A stretch of DNA of 7,285 nt. It comes from a candidate division NC10 bacterium SPGG6 (GTDB lineage Bacteria; Methylomirabilota; Methylomirabilia; Methylomirabilales; CSP1-5). A program made the translations under genes and the position numbers. The number at the start of each line of letters is the position of its first letter. The stretch's first letter is position 1. The notes beneath the pieces are model-generated. The model searched no databases, was not told where the DNA came from, and was given only the letters and a program-made list of their open reading frames with translations. Below are positions 1 through 6,507 of the stretch, piece after piece. The stretch covers positions 1 through 7,285 of the forward strand of contig LXTG01000097.1 in assembly GCA_001643535.1 (NCBI GenBank). Direction: 5' to 3'.

Positions 1-207
1 GGCGCGCTGCTGCTGGGCGCCATCAAGGCGGTGTGGATCGTGCTGGGCGGGGCCTACCTGGCGCTGGGTCTGCTGTACGCCACGGGCCGGACGGGTTTCC
101 TGATGCGCACCTTCGGCCCCAGCCTGACCCGTCTGGCCGGCTGGCGCGGCTCGCTGGGACTGGGCGTGCTGTTTGGGCTGAACATTCCGGCCTGCGCCAC
201 CCCCCTG
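1..207 (+). pseudogene. Partial membrane protein, CcdA/DsbD-like, cut at both ends
   Basis: Reading frame 1 is open from the first base and gives a strongly hydrophobic peptide. A first transmembrane stretch (LLLGAIKAVWIVLGGAYLAL) is followed by a basic loop and a second segment ending in GVLFGLNIPACATPL. The small-residue/Pro-Ala-Cys-Ala pattern in that second segment resembles the Cys-bearing helices of the CcdA/DsbD family of thiol-reductant membrane transporters, so I infer a fragment of that type. The 5' end lies outside the window. On the right, similarity stops at about base 207; the frame then continues only as the antisense of the YlxR-L7Ae gene and stops at 279. The family assignment rests on one motif and hydropathy, and another small multi-pass membrane protein is possible. 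Confidence 0.4.
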
Positions 208-210
208 GAG
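186..210. other. Breakpoint between two unrelated genes in opposite orientation
   Basis: To the left, only the + strand makes sense (membrane protein). To the right, only the - strand makes sense (YlxR-L7Ae). The L7Ae reading is good down to GSRGVAQAG (about base 189) and then becomes low-complexity Pro/Ser/Arg sequence. The membrane reading is good up to PACATPL (about base 207). Neither gene ends naturally here. This is either a real rearrangement or a chimeric assembly join; the sequence alone cannot decide. Confidence 0.6.
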
Positions 211-551
211 CCTGCCACCAACCTCTTGGCCCTTCGGGCCAGGCCCAAGAGCCGCCGGACCTTATCGAGAATCGCCTGATCGATCGCCTCCCGGAGCCGC
301 TGAACACTCAACGGCCCAAGATCCCCCCCGAGGGCCTTCTGCAAAGCCTTGCGGTTCACGACCCGCTCTAGACAGCCGATGTCGGGACAGCAATACGCCC
401 CCCGCCCTTCCCCTCTTTCGAGATGGACTCGGAGTCCAGCCAGGCTGCCACTGAACCGAACCATCTCTCCCTGTCCTCGTCTCCGACCACAGCCCACACA
501 CGTCCGCTCCGGAGCCGGTCTTGCCGTGATCGCGATTGCGGCTTCCATCAT
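190..551 (-). CDS. ylxR: YlxR-family RNA-binding protein fused to an L7Ae-like domain, 3' truncated
   Basis: The N-terminal YlxR domain (about residues 13-76) shows the family signature: PERTCVGCGRRR at 14-25 with the paired cysteines, then EMVRF, then GRGAYCCPDIGCLERVVNRKAL at about 49-70. After a linker, KVRRLLGLARRAKRLVAGSRGV (about 97-118) is the opening of an L7Ae/YlxQ-type RNA-binding domain, normally about 90 residues long. Only about 25 residues of it remain before the breakpoint. The open frame continues to base 54, but the last 40 or so residues are antisense of the membrane gene and should not be counted. The start codon overlaps the nusA stop (ATGA), so the two genes are translationally coupled; a second ATG follows directly. 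YlxR proteins are RNA-binding and have been linked to regulation of gene expression; the exact role here is unknown. infB should follow but is absent. Confidence 0.85.
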
Positions 552-1879
552 GCGGTCTCGGGCCCAGCGGCCTCCCCGCCTAGCGGCACATCCTCGGGGG
601 ACGCGGCGGGGGACTCCTCCTCGGATGCGGGACGGGCCGAGAGTTCTTGAATGGCTGCAACGATCTTCGCGGCGGTCTTCGGCCCAATTCCTTCAACGGT
701 CATCAGGTCCTTCACCGAGACCTGCATCAGCCGATCCAGTGTGGTGAAGCCGGCTTCAACCAAGCGCCCTGCGATCTTGGGGCCGATCCCGGAAATGCTC
801 GCCAGGCTCTCGAGGTTTGCCCGGGCTTGGATCGTCCTCTCTTCCGCCTCGCGAGTCAGCTCGGAGCGACTCTTGATATCCACCTTCCATCCGACCAGCT
901 TGGCCGCCAGGCGAGCGTTCTGCCCTCGCCTGCCGATGGCGAGGGAGAGCTGCTCGTCCGGCACCACCACATGGAGTGTATGGGTCGCCTCATTTGTCGT
1001 CACGGACTGCACTTCGGCGGGTCCCAGCGCACTCCGTACAAAACTGGCAGGGTCTTCACGCCAAGGGATGATGTCGATCTTCTCCCCTCCCAACTCCCTG
1101 ACGATCACCTGCACGCGGGAGCCCCGGTACCCGACGCACGCCCCCACCGGGTCGACGTTGCTGTCGCGGGAGACGACGGCAATCTTGGCCCGCTCCCCCG
1201 GCTCCCGAGCCGCCACCTTGATCTCCACAATCCCCTCGTCGATCTCCGGAACCTCCACCTCAAAGAGCCTCAACAACATCCCCGGGTGGGTCCGTGAGAC
1301 GAGGACAGTGGCGCCCCTCGTCCCCTTCTTGACCTCCACGATATAGGCTCGAATCCGGTCCCCGGGGCGATAGTCTTCTCGGTGGAGTTGTTCCCGAGGC
1401 GGAAGGATGGCTTCGGCCTTGCCCACGTTTACAATCACATTGTCCTTCACCACGCGCTGGACGATCCCGGTGATCAGTTCCCCTTCGCGGTTTTTGAAGC
1501 TGTGGTAAATACTATCCCGTTCCGCCTCCCGAACCCGTTGGATGATCACCTGCTTGGCCGTCTGGGCGGCAATACGACCGAACCCACGGGGTTGGACCTC
1601 AATCCGGACCTCCCCCCCCAGCTGCACCTCCGGCTGATGGCGGCGGGCCTCCTCGAGGGTAATCTCAGTCCGGGGATTTGTCACCTCCTCGACGACGTTT
1701 TGTACCATGTAAAGGACAAACCGCCCGGAGGCTTGATCGAAGTCGACCCGAAGATCCGACACCGTCCCCAAGGTTTTCCGAGAGGCGGAAAGGATTGCCG
1801 CCCCTACGGCATCAATCAGCACCTCCCGCTCAATCCCTTTCTCTCGTCCAATCTGCTCGATGACATGGATTAGATCCAC
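548..1879 (-). CDS. nusA: Transcription termination/antitermination factor NusA
   Basis: NusA binds RNA polymerase and nascent RNA and modulates pausing, termination and antitermination. The 443-residue product has the full domain order: polymerase-binding N-terminal domain (1 to about 125), S1 domain (about 133-198, GELITGIVQRVVKDNVIVNVG), KH1 (about 215-285, with the loop GYRGSR at 250-255), KH2 (about 300-337, loop GRRGQN at 316-321), then two helix-hairpin-helix repeats (ISGIGPKIAGRLVEAGF at 362-378 and VEGIGPKTAAKIVAA at 395-409) and an acidic tail. The start is GTG at 1879, supported by a purine-rich GGAGGGAG ribosome-binding site about 10 nt upstream and by the usual N-terminus (DLIHVIEQIGREKG). 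It is the middle gene of rimP-nusA-ylxR and overlaps ylxR by 4 bp. It appears complete and intact. Confidence 0.97.
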   Translation of the reverse strand: MDLIHVIEQIGREKGIEREVLIDAVGAAILSASRKTLGTVSDLRVDFDQASGRFVLYMVQNVVEEVTNPRTEITLEEARRHQPEVQLGGEVRIEVQPRGFGRIAAQTAKQVIIQRVREAERDSIYHSFKNREGELITGIVQRVVKDNVIVNVGKAEAILPPREQLHREDYRPGDRIRAYIVEVKKGTRGATVLVSRTHPGMLLRLFEVEVPEIDEGIVEIKVAAREPGERAKIAVVSRDSNVDPVGACVGYRGSRVQVIVRELGGEKIDIIPWREDPASFVRSALGPAEVQSVTTNEATHTLHVVVPDEQLSLAIGRRGQNARLAAKLVGWKVDIKSRSELTREAEERTIQARANLESLASISGIGPKIAGRLVEAGFTTLDRLMQVSVKDLMTVEGIGPKTAAKIVAAIQELSARPASEEESPAASPEDVPLGGEAAGPETA

Positions 1880-1889
1880 CGTGATCTAT

Positions 1890-1897
1890 CTCCCTCC
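1890..1897 (-). promoter_or_regulatory. Ribosome-binding site of nusA
   Basis: On the - strand the sequence reads GGAGGGAG, ten bases before the GTG at 1879. It supports the GTG start, as no nearby ATG fits the conserved N-terminus. Confidence 0.7.
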
Positions 1898-1902
1898 GTC
1901 GA

Positions 1903-1997
1903 GTTCATAGTTCATGGTTCATAGTTCAGGGCCAATATTGACGAGAAAAAAGTCCTCTTATCCCTGAACCGTGAACCCTGCACCATGAACCATTTAC
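1903..1997. repeat. Inverted array of degenerate heptamers between rimP and nusA
   Basis: Left arm (1903-1930): four tandem heptamers GTTCATA, GTTCATG, GTTCATA, GTTCAGG. Right arm (1963-1997): complementary heptamers CCTGAAC, CGTGAAC, CCTGCAC, CATGAAC and a decayed CATTTAC. The 29-base segments 1903-1931 and 1962-1990 pair at 24 of 29 positions, enclosing a 30-base AT-rich loop. The right arm runs directly into the rimP stop codon (1994-1996), so the array fills almost the whole rimP-nusA gap. It looks like a mobile or expanding palindromic repeat unit; in the transcript it would form a long hairpin. Function unknown. Confidence 0.85.
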
Positions 1998-2461
1998 AGT
2001 TCGACCTCAAGCCTGGCCTTGACGATCGCCTCGATGGGAATAAGACGCGTCGGTCCCTGTCCCTCCCGCAAGATCACCATGCCCTCCCGGCATCCCTCCA
2101 GCCGGCCATGAAACCGTCGCTGCCCGCCGATGGGTGCCGCTGTCTGAATCCGGGCGAGCCGCCCTGCAAAGCGGACAAAATCCTGTGGGGTCTTGAGCAC
2201 GCGGTTCAATCCGGGTGAGGACACCTCGAAGGTGTAGGGATAGTCGATGAGGTCCTCGATGTCCAAGATGTCAGTCAGCTGCTCACTCACCTCTTGGCAG
2301 TCCTCCAGGGTGACCCCTCCCGGTTTGTCCAGATACAGTCGAAGCACCCAGCCCCGCGCCTCCCGACGAAATACGACATCCACGAGCTCCATCCCCTGGC
2401 CCTCGACCACAGGAAGGGTGAGGGCTCGGACCCGCTCAATAACCGGATCGACGCTGGCCAT
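1994..2461 (-). CDS. rimP: Ribosome maturation factor RimP
   Basis: RimP is a cytoplasmic factor needed for maturation of the 30S ribosomal subunit. The 155-residue protein is normal in length and carries the family hallmarks: an N-terminal alpha/beta domain with ELVDVVFRREARGWVLRLYLDKPGGVTLEDC (about 25-55), then YTFEVSSPGLNRVLKTPQDF (about 76-95), the EVSSPGL motif being diagnostic. The C-terminal Sm-like domain with GRLEGCREGMVIL follows. The ATG at 2461 has only a weak AAAGG directly in front of it, so translation initiation may be modest or depend on leader structure. It is the first gene of the rimP-nusA-ylxR operon, preceded by its own promoter and a palindrome. The stop codon is embedded in the heptamer repeat array. 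Confidence 0.95.
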   Translation of the reverse strand: MASVDPVIERVRALTLPVVEGQGMELVDVVFRREARGWVLRLYLDKPGGVTLEDCQEVSEQLTDILDIEDLIDYPYTFEVSSPGLNRVLKTPQDFVRFAGRLARIQTAAPIGGQRRFHGRLEGCREGMVILREGQGPTRLIPIEAIVKARLEVEL

Positions 2462-2482
2462 CCTTTCTGTCCCAGAAAAGAA

Positions 2483-2506
2483 GAAAGTGGGCCCGGGCCC
2501 ACTTTC
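2483..2506 (-). terminator. Perfect 24-bp palindrome with T-rich tail, in the rimP leader
   Basis: The arms are GAAAGTGGGCCC and GGGCCCACTTTC with no mismatch. In RNA the innermost bases must open, leaving a stem of about 9-10 bp. Read on the - strand it is followed by TTCTTTTCT, the shape of an intrinsic terminator. It lies 50 bp after the EF-G-like stop, so it could end that gene's transcript. It also lies only 22 bp before the rimP ATG and downstream of a promoter, so it could act as an attenuator or leader structure. Confidence 0.65.
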
Positions 2507-2515
2507 CTCCCTTTC

Positions 2516-2544
2516 TATATATCATGGCAGGGAGTAAGAGGCAA
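2516..2544 (-). promoter_or_regulatory. Sigma70-type promoter for rimP-nusA-ylxR
   Basis: On the - strand, a -35 box TTGCCT (2539-2544) and a -10 box TATATA (2516-2521) are separated by exactly 17 bp. The predicted start site, at about 2508-2510, falls just before the 24-bp palindrome, giving a leader of about 50 nt. A small GGGGAA-T-TTCCCC palindrome (2545-2557) abuts the -35 box and overlaps the preceding stop codon; it could be an operator or chance. Confidence 0.55.
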
Positions 2545-2556
2545 GGGGAATTTCCC

Positions 2557-4644
2557 CTAGTCCTCTTGCTCCTCCTGCTTGGCCCCGGCCACTAGCTTTT
2601 CCTGGATGTGGGCCGGAACTTCCTCGTAATGGGAAAACTCCATGGTGTAGTCCCCACGGTCCGCGGTCAGGGAGCGAAGCTGGGGGGCGTACTCGAGCAT
2701 CTCGGCCAGTGGAACCATCGCCCTGATAGCCTGATTTTTACTCTTGGCCTCGACCCCCATCACCCGCCCTCGTCGAGAGTTGAGATCGCCGATCACATCG
2801 CCGATGGCATCATCGGGCGCACTCACCTCCACCGTCATAACCGGCTCAAGAATGATCGGGGTGGCCTGCTGCACCCCCTTCTTCAGGGCGAGGGAGCCGG
2901 CGATCTTAAAGGCCATCTCCGAAGAGTCGACCGTATGGTATGAGCCGTCATAGAGGCTCGCCTTCAGGTCGGTAACCGGATACCCGGCCAACATTCCCCT
3001 CTCCATGGCCTCCACCACGCCCTTCTCCACCGCCGGGATGTACTGCCTGGGGATGACCCCGCCGACAATCTGATTGACAAACACGTTGCCGTTACCCCGC
3101 GGCATGGGCTCGAGCTTGATCCAGCAATCGCCGTACTGGCCTCGGCCGCCCGTTTGCTTTTTGTACTTTCCCTGAAGGGAGGCCGTCCCCCGGATGGTCT
3201 CCTTGTAAGGGACACGCGGCGTCTTCATGACGACCTCGACCCCGAATTTTCGCTTGAGTCGGTCTACTGCCACCTCCAGGTGAACCTTCCCCATTCCGGA
3301 GAAGATCGTCTCCTTGGTCTGCTGGTCCCGGCCCAGCTTGAGGCTCGGGTCCTCTTCCCGGAGGCGGCTCAAGGCCCCGGACAGCTTTTCCTCATCCCCC
3401 TTCGACTTCGGAGCGACGGCGTAAGAGATCAGAGGGGTCGGCAAAGGAAGAGGATCCAGCAGGATCGGAGATTTTTCATCACACAGGGTATCGCCCGTGC
3501 CGGTCTCCTTCAGTTTCACCACAGCCCCCATGTCTCCTGGGCCCACTCTCTCGATAGGAGTCTGGTGCTTTCCCCGGAGGAGGGAGAGTTGTCCGATCCG
3601 TTCCTTGGCCTGCTTGGTCGCGTTATACACACTGCTATCCGATTTCATTTGACCGCTATACACCCGGAAGATGCTGATCTTCCCGGCGTACGGGTCGCTG
3701 ATGGTCTTGAAGACCAAGGCGGTAAGCGGTCCCTCCGCCCGCGGCTCTCTTGAGACCCGTTCCCCGGATTTCGCCTCTTGCCCCTCCACCGGCGGCCGAT
3801 CCAGCGGGGAAGGACAACACTCGATGAGGGCATCGAGGAGAGGGTGCACCCCGATGTTCTTGCTTGCCGAGCCGCAGAGGACCGGGAAGAGTCGCCGCGT
3901 GCTAATAGCCCGGACAAGGCCTGCCCGTAGATCCTCGGTGGTCAGGCTTCCGCTCTCGAAATAGCGCTCCAGCAGGGCATCGTCCGATTCAGCAACCGCC
4001 TCAGTGAGAGCGTGGTGAAGCTCTGCCGCCCGCTCCTTCAGCTCGGACGGCACCTCCTCCTCCTTGAACTTTCCCGACCCGTCAGTCGGATACGTGTACG
4101 CCTTCATCGAAAGGAGATCCACGACACCGCGAAAGCCGGCCTCGGTCCCAAGGGGGATCTGTATGGGGATGGCTGCGGGATGCAGGCTTTTCCGAAGATC
4201 CCCGAGCGTGCGAAAGAGGTCTGCCCGTTCCCGGTCCATCCTGTTGACAAAGAAGGCCACGGGGAGGCTGTACTCTTCGGCATATCCCCATACCTTTTCC
4301 GTCTGGACCTTGACTCCATCCACCGCGCTCACCACGATCAGGGCGACATCTGCCACGCGCATGCAGATCCGGGTGTCAGTCAGAAAGTTAGAGAAGCCGG
4401 GGGTGTCAATCAGATTGAACGTCACTCCTTTCCACTCGGTGAAGGCGACGGCCGCACTGATGCTGATCCCCCGTTTGATTTCATCCTCGTCAAAGTCGGT
4501 GGTGGTATTCCCCTCCTCGACGCGCCCAAGGCGGGTCAGCACCCCCGTGTTAAAGAGGATCGCCTCCGTCAAGGAGGTCTTGCCTTCCTGCCCGTGACCG
4601 ACGATGGCCACATTTCGAATCTGCGCAACGTCGTGCCCTTTCAT
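2557..4644 (-). CDS. EF-G-like translational GTPase (EF-G2 type)
   Basis: This 695-residue protein has the five-domain layout of elongation factor G but belongs to the EF-G-like/EF-G2 branch, whose cellular role is less clear than that of canonical EF-G. Visible GTPase motifs: P-loop GHGQEGKT (16-23), switch I RGISI (58-62), DTPGF (80-84), NRMD (134-137) and a G5 GSAS near residue 258. Domain IV has TGGRGQYGDCWI (about 497-508), the conserved loop region that enters the ribosomal decoding site in EF-G. Two departures from canonical EF-G are clear: Phe replaces the catalytic His after DTPG, and NRMD replaces NKMD. The GRVEEGNTTTDFDEDE stretch (40-55) is typical of the EF-G-like branch. The ATG at 4644 is preceded by GGGGGG five bases upstream. 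It is transcribed toward rimP but probably from a separate unit. Confidence 0.9.
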   Translation of the reverse strand: MKGHDVAQIRNVAIVGHGQEGKTSLTEAILFNTGVLTRLGRVEEGNTTTDFDEDEIKRGISISAAVAFTEWKGVTFNLIDTPGFSNFLTDTRICMRVADVALIVVSAVDGVKVQTEKVWGYAEEYSLPVAFFVNRMDRERADLFRTLGDLRKSLHPAAIPIQIPLGTEAGFRGVVDLLSMKAYTYPTDGSGKFKEEEVPSELKERAAELHHALTEAVAESDDALLERYFESGSLTTEDLRAGLVRAISTRRLFPVLCGSASKNIGVHPLLDALIECCPSPLDRPPVEGQEAKSGERVSREPRAEGPLTALVFKTISDPYAGKISIFRVYSGQMKSDSSVYNATKQAKERIGQLSLLRGKHQTPIERVGPGDMGAVVKLKETGTGDTLCDEKSPILLDPLPLPTPLISYAVAPKSKGDEEKLSGALSRLREEDPSLKLGRDQQTKETIFSGMGKVHLEVAVDRLKRKFGVEVVMKTPRVPYKETIRGTASLQGKYKKQTGGRGQYGDCWIKLEPMPRGNGNVFVNQIVGGVIPRQYIPAVEKGVVEAMERGMLAGYPVTDLKASLYDGSYHTVDSSEMAFKIAGSLALKKGVQQATPIILEPVMTVEVSAPDDAIGDVIGDLNSRRGRVMGVEAKSKNQAIRAMVPLAEMLEYAPQLRSLTADRGDYTMEFSHYEEVPAHIQEKLVAGAKQEEQED

Positions 4645-4881
4645 GGATTCCCCCCGGTCCTGAGCCGGACGCTCGCCGGCAAAAAACGCCCTCGGCTTCT
4701 AGGTAGCACATGGCCGGACGGGGTGTAAAGGGAAAAATAGAACCACGTTTTCCTTGACGCGACCGGCTCGCACCTGGTACCGTTGCCGACATGACTCCCA
4801 AGCGGCATAGGCCCTGTTCCGGCGAGGGAGAGCGAGTAACCGGAAGGAAAGGTGAGCCCCCTATTGAGACGGGAGGAGACG
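4645..4881. promoter_or_regulatory. Divergent intergenic region between EF-G-like gene and OsmC-like gene
   Basis: This 237-base gap must carry promoters for both flanking genes. For the + strand gene, TTGACG (4754-4759) and TACCGT (4778-4783) at 18 bp spacing form a candidate with a good -35 and a weak -10. Two small inverted repeats are present: GCCGG/CCGGC (4664-4668 and 4676-4680), next to an A6 run, and TTCCGG/CCGGAA (4817-4822 and 4840-4845). I see no RNA gene or convincing ORF in it. Confidence 0.35.
4871..4878 (+). promoter_or_regulatory. Ribosome-binding site fixing the OsmC-like start
   Basis: GGGAGGAG lies just upstream of ATG 4882. It favours this ATG over the in-frame GTG at 4852, which would add ten residues of no recognisable character. 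Confidence 0.75.
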
Positions 4882-5346
4882 ATGGGAGAACTGATCCACA
4901 CCTCGAAGGCTAAGATTGTGAAAGATAAGGGCCCAGTCCGGCGAGCCTACATCGAGTCGTTTCCAGAGCCGGTGCGCTACGGGGTCCACGGCGGTGTCAA
5001 GAAATTCTACGGGGTGGAGCCCGAAGAGGAATTACCGACGACACTCGACCATATCATCGCCGCCGTCGCGGGCTGAATGACTGGTACGCTAGCCGTGGCG
5101 CTAGCGGCGCGGAAGATTCCGACCCAGCCGGATAAGCTCCAGTCGGATGTCGAGGGGATGATTGAAAACGTCGATGGGCACCTGCTCGTCACAAAGATCG
5201 CCGTGCGGTATCACGTCAAGGTCCCCCAGGGTAAACGCGAGGAGGCCCAACGGGCGATCGAGGTTCACGAGAAGGGATGTCCCGCTTCGCAGAGCGTGCA
5301 GCGGGGGATCACCATCGAGTACAGCGGCACGATCGAGGAGGAGTAG
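4882..5346 (+). CDS. OsmC-family selenoprotein, Sec encoded by TGA at 5074-5076
   Basis: Read through the TGA, the product is 154 residues, a normal OsmC length. The N-terminal half (MGELIHTSKAKIVKDKGPVR onward, with VRYGVHGGVKKFYGVEPEEE at about 31-50) ends in TLDHIIAAVAG. Then come the TGA (residue 65) and MTGTLAVALAARKIP, the start of the central OsmC helix. OsmC proteins carry the peroxidatic Cys at exactly this point (a small-residue run, then Cys, then the helix). The second catalytic Cys is present as HEKGCPASQSV (Cys133). The flanks are in the same frame and both are needed for a complete domain. A SECIS-like hairpin follows the TGA. The family reduces organic hydroperoxides in the cytoplasm using a Cys pair; here I infer a Sec65/Cys133 pair. 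OsmC-like selenoproteins have been reported in metagenomic surveys. The alternatives are a nonsense mutation or sequencing error. An ATG directly after the TGA would lead gene callers to report two genes. Confidence 0.85.
5087..5106 (+). promoter_or_regulatory. Bacterial SECIS element of the OsmC-like gene
   Basis: CGCTAGC (5087-5093) pairs perfectly with GCTAGCG (5100-5106), enclosing the six-base loop CGTGGC. The loop begins 17 nt after the TGA and has a G at its second position followed by U. Known bacterial SECIS hairpins lie just downstream of the UGA inside the coding region, with an apical loop roughly 16-37 nt away and a G in the first two loop positions, where SelB binds. All these conditions are met. 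Both arms use the codon CTA for leucine, unusual in this GC-rich DNA. Confidence 0.8.
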
Positions 5347-5412
5347 GAGAGGTGGCTTCCTGCCGAGACCGGCCTGAGCGATTTTCGGGGCATTGAACCC
5401 CTGCCCAGGTTT
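5347..5412. other. Convergent intergenic region with weak hairpins
   Basis: This is the short gap between the stop codons of the OsmC-like gene (+) and the desaturase (-). It contains GCCG-AGAC-CGGC (5362-5373), followed by GATTTTC on the + strand, and GGGG-CATTGAA-CCCC (5387-5401). Either could be a weak terminator for one direction; neither has a strong T-run. Confidence 0.3.
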
Positions 5413-6459
5413 TCACTGTTGAGAAGCCACTGCCTGCTTGTCCTGCAGTGTCTTGAGATGGCCGAACCCCACCAACTTACGTTGTTCTTCGTCCCACAGG
5501 CGAAACGTAAGCGATTCCACGCTCGCCAGTAAAGTAATCGACTTCACCTCTTGGAACATGGGATTCTCATTGTGGCACTTTTCCAGATAATAATTGGGGA
5601 TGCGGGGGCTCAGGTGATGCACGTGATGGAACCCGATGTTGCCCGTGAACCACTGCAAAACCTTGGGCAATTTATAAAATGAACTCCCCTCCAAGGCCAC
5701 GCTCACGTAATCCCAGTCTTCGCGGCGCTCCCAGTAGACTCCTTCGTACTGGTGCTGCACGTAAAACAACCACACCCCAACCGCGCTTGCAATCACGAAA
5801 ATGGGTAACTGCACCAATACGAATGCCTTGATACCAATGGTGACACTCATCAAGGCCAGAATGCCAAAAATCGCCAGATTGGCCCAATACACGCTGTGGC
5901 GTTCTCGCTTACTGGCTGTGCGCGACGGAACGCGTTGCCGAATCAGGAAAATGAAAAGCGGTCCAACAAGAAACATGACCAGCGGGTGACGGTAAAGCCG
6001 ATACCTCAGTCGACCCTTAGGCGACAATGCCACATATTCTTTCACGGTCAGCGTCCAGATATCCCCAACCCCACGTCGGTCCAAATCGCCAGCGGTCGCA
6101 TGGTGCACTGCATGTTCGTGTCGCCAGCCATGATACGGCGTAAAAGTTAAAACGCCGGTAATGAATCCCATAATGTCATTGGCTTTCTGCGATCTGAAAA
6201 AGGCGCCGTGTCCACAGTCGTGAAAAATGATAAAGATGCGTGTCAAAAAGCCTGCTGCGAGGACCGACAGCGCTAGCGTCAACCAAGAAGACATTTCCAG
6301 GCTGCGATACGTCACATACCACAGCACGAGATAGGGAATGAATGAGTTGACCGCCTGCCACACACTGCGCCGCAGATCCGGATGCTCATATTTGGCCACA
6401 GCCTGCCGCCAGGATGACTTCTTCGATGCGGGTTTACTTGATGTCTGAATTGAATTCAT
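5413..6459 (-). CDS. Membrane fatty-acid desaturase (delta-12/omega-type family)
   Basis: The product introduces a double bond into membrane acyl chains using a di-iron centre held by histidines at the cytoplasmic membrane. All three histidine boxes are intact in 348 residues: HDCGH (80-84), HAVHH (116-120, within WRHEHAVHH) and HHVHH (278-282, within GFHHVHHLSPRIPNYY). A further conserved His lies in YVQHQYEG (233-240). Hydrophobic segments flank the boxes at about 39-50, 58-79, 96-107, 160-173 and 195-235, matching the usual topology. ATSGD-like ATAGDLDRRGVGDIW after box two is typical of the bacterial delta-12/omega-like group; regiospecificity cannot be read. GGGAGAGAAGGG sits just before the ATG. 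Base composition is visibly less GC-rich than in the flanking genes, which may reflect a different history. It lies 48 bp after the small Cys/His-rich gene and is probably co-transcribed. Confidence 0.92.
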   Translation of the reverse strand: MNSIQTSSKPASKKSSWRQAVAKYEHPDLRRSVWQAVNSFIPYLVLWYVTYRSLEMSSWLTLALSVLAAGFLTRIFIIFHDCGHGAFFRSQKANDIMGFITGVLTFTPYHGWRHEHAVHHATAGDLDRRGVGDIWTLTVKEYVALSPKGRLRYRLYRHPLVMFLVGPLFIFLIRQRVPSRTASKRERHSVYWANLAIFGILALMSVTIGIKAFVLVQLPIFVIASAVGVWLFYVQHQYEGVYWERREDWDYVSVALEGSSFYKLPKVLQWFTGNIGFHHVHHLSPRIPNYYLEKCHNENPMFQEVKSITLLASVESLTFRLWDEEQRKLVGFGHLKTLQDKQAVASQQ

Positions 6460-6507
6460 CCCTTCTCTCCCCGAAATAGATGGTGTGGTGTTCCAGTTGA
6501 TGTCGCA

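Noticed and set aside
54..189. Extra C-terminal domain of the YlxR protein (Pro/Ser/Arg-rich tail)
   Set aside because: It is the antisense of a hydrophobic membrane-protein reading frame and begins where L7Ae similarity stops, so it is a product of the breakpoint.
647..1346. Long + strand open frames over nusA
   Set aside because: They are shadows of nusA: no recognisable motifs, while the - strand gives a full NusA with all domains.
4664..4680. GCCGG/CCGGC hairpin beside A6 as a terminator
   Set aside because: The T-run is on the 5' side when read on the - strand, and no + strand gene ends here, so it does not fit an intrinsic terminator.
5074..5076. TGA as a true stop giving two separate genes (64 aa and 89 aa)
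   Set aside because: Each half alone lacks a complete OsmC fold, they share one frame, no ribosome-binding site precedes the ATG at 5077, and the TGA replaces the catalytic Cys with a SECIS-like hairpin after it.
5384..5404. tRNA T-arm-like hairpin (GGGGTTCAATGCCCC on the - strand), possible attachment site
   Set aside because: Only a 4-bp stem, with no acceptor, anticodon or D arm around it and no integrase nearby; chance or a weak terminator is more likely.
5352..5430. 8-bp inverted repeat GTGGCTTC/GAAGCCAC spanning the end of the desaturase
   Set aside because: Arms are 63 bases apart, one lies in coding sequence, and no transposase or direct target repeat is seen.
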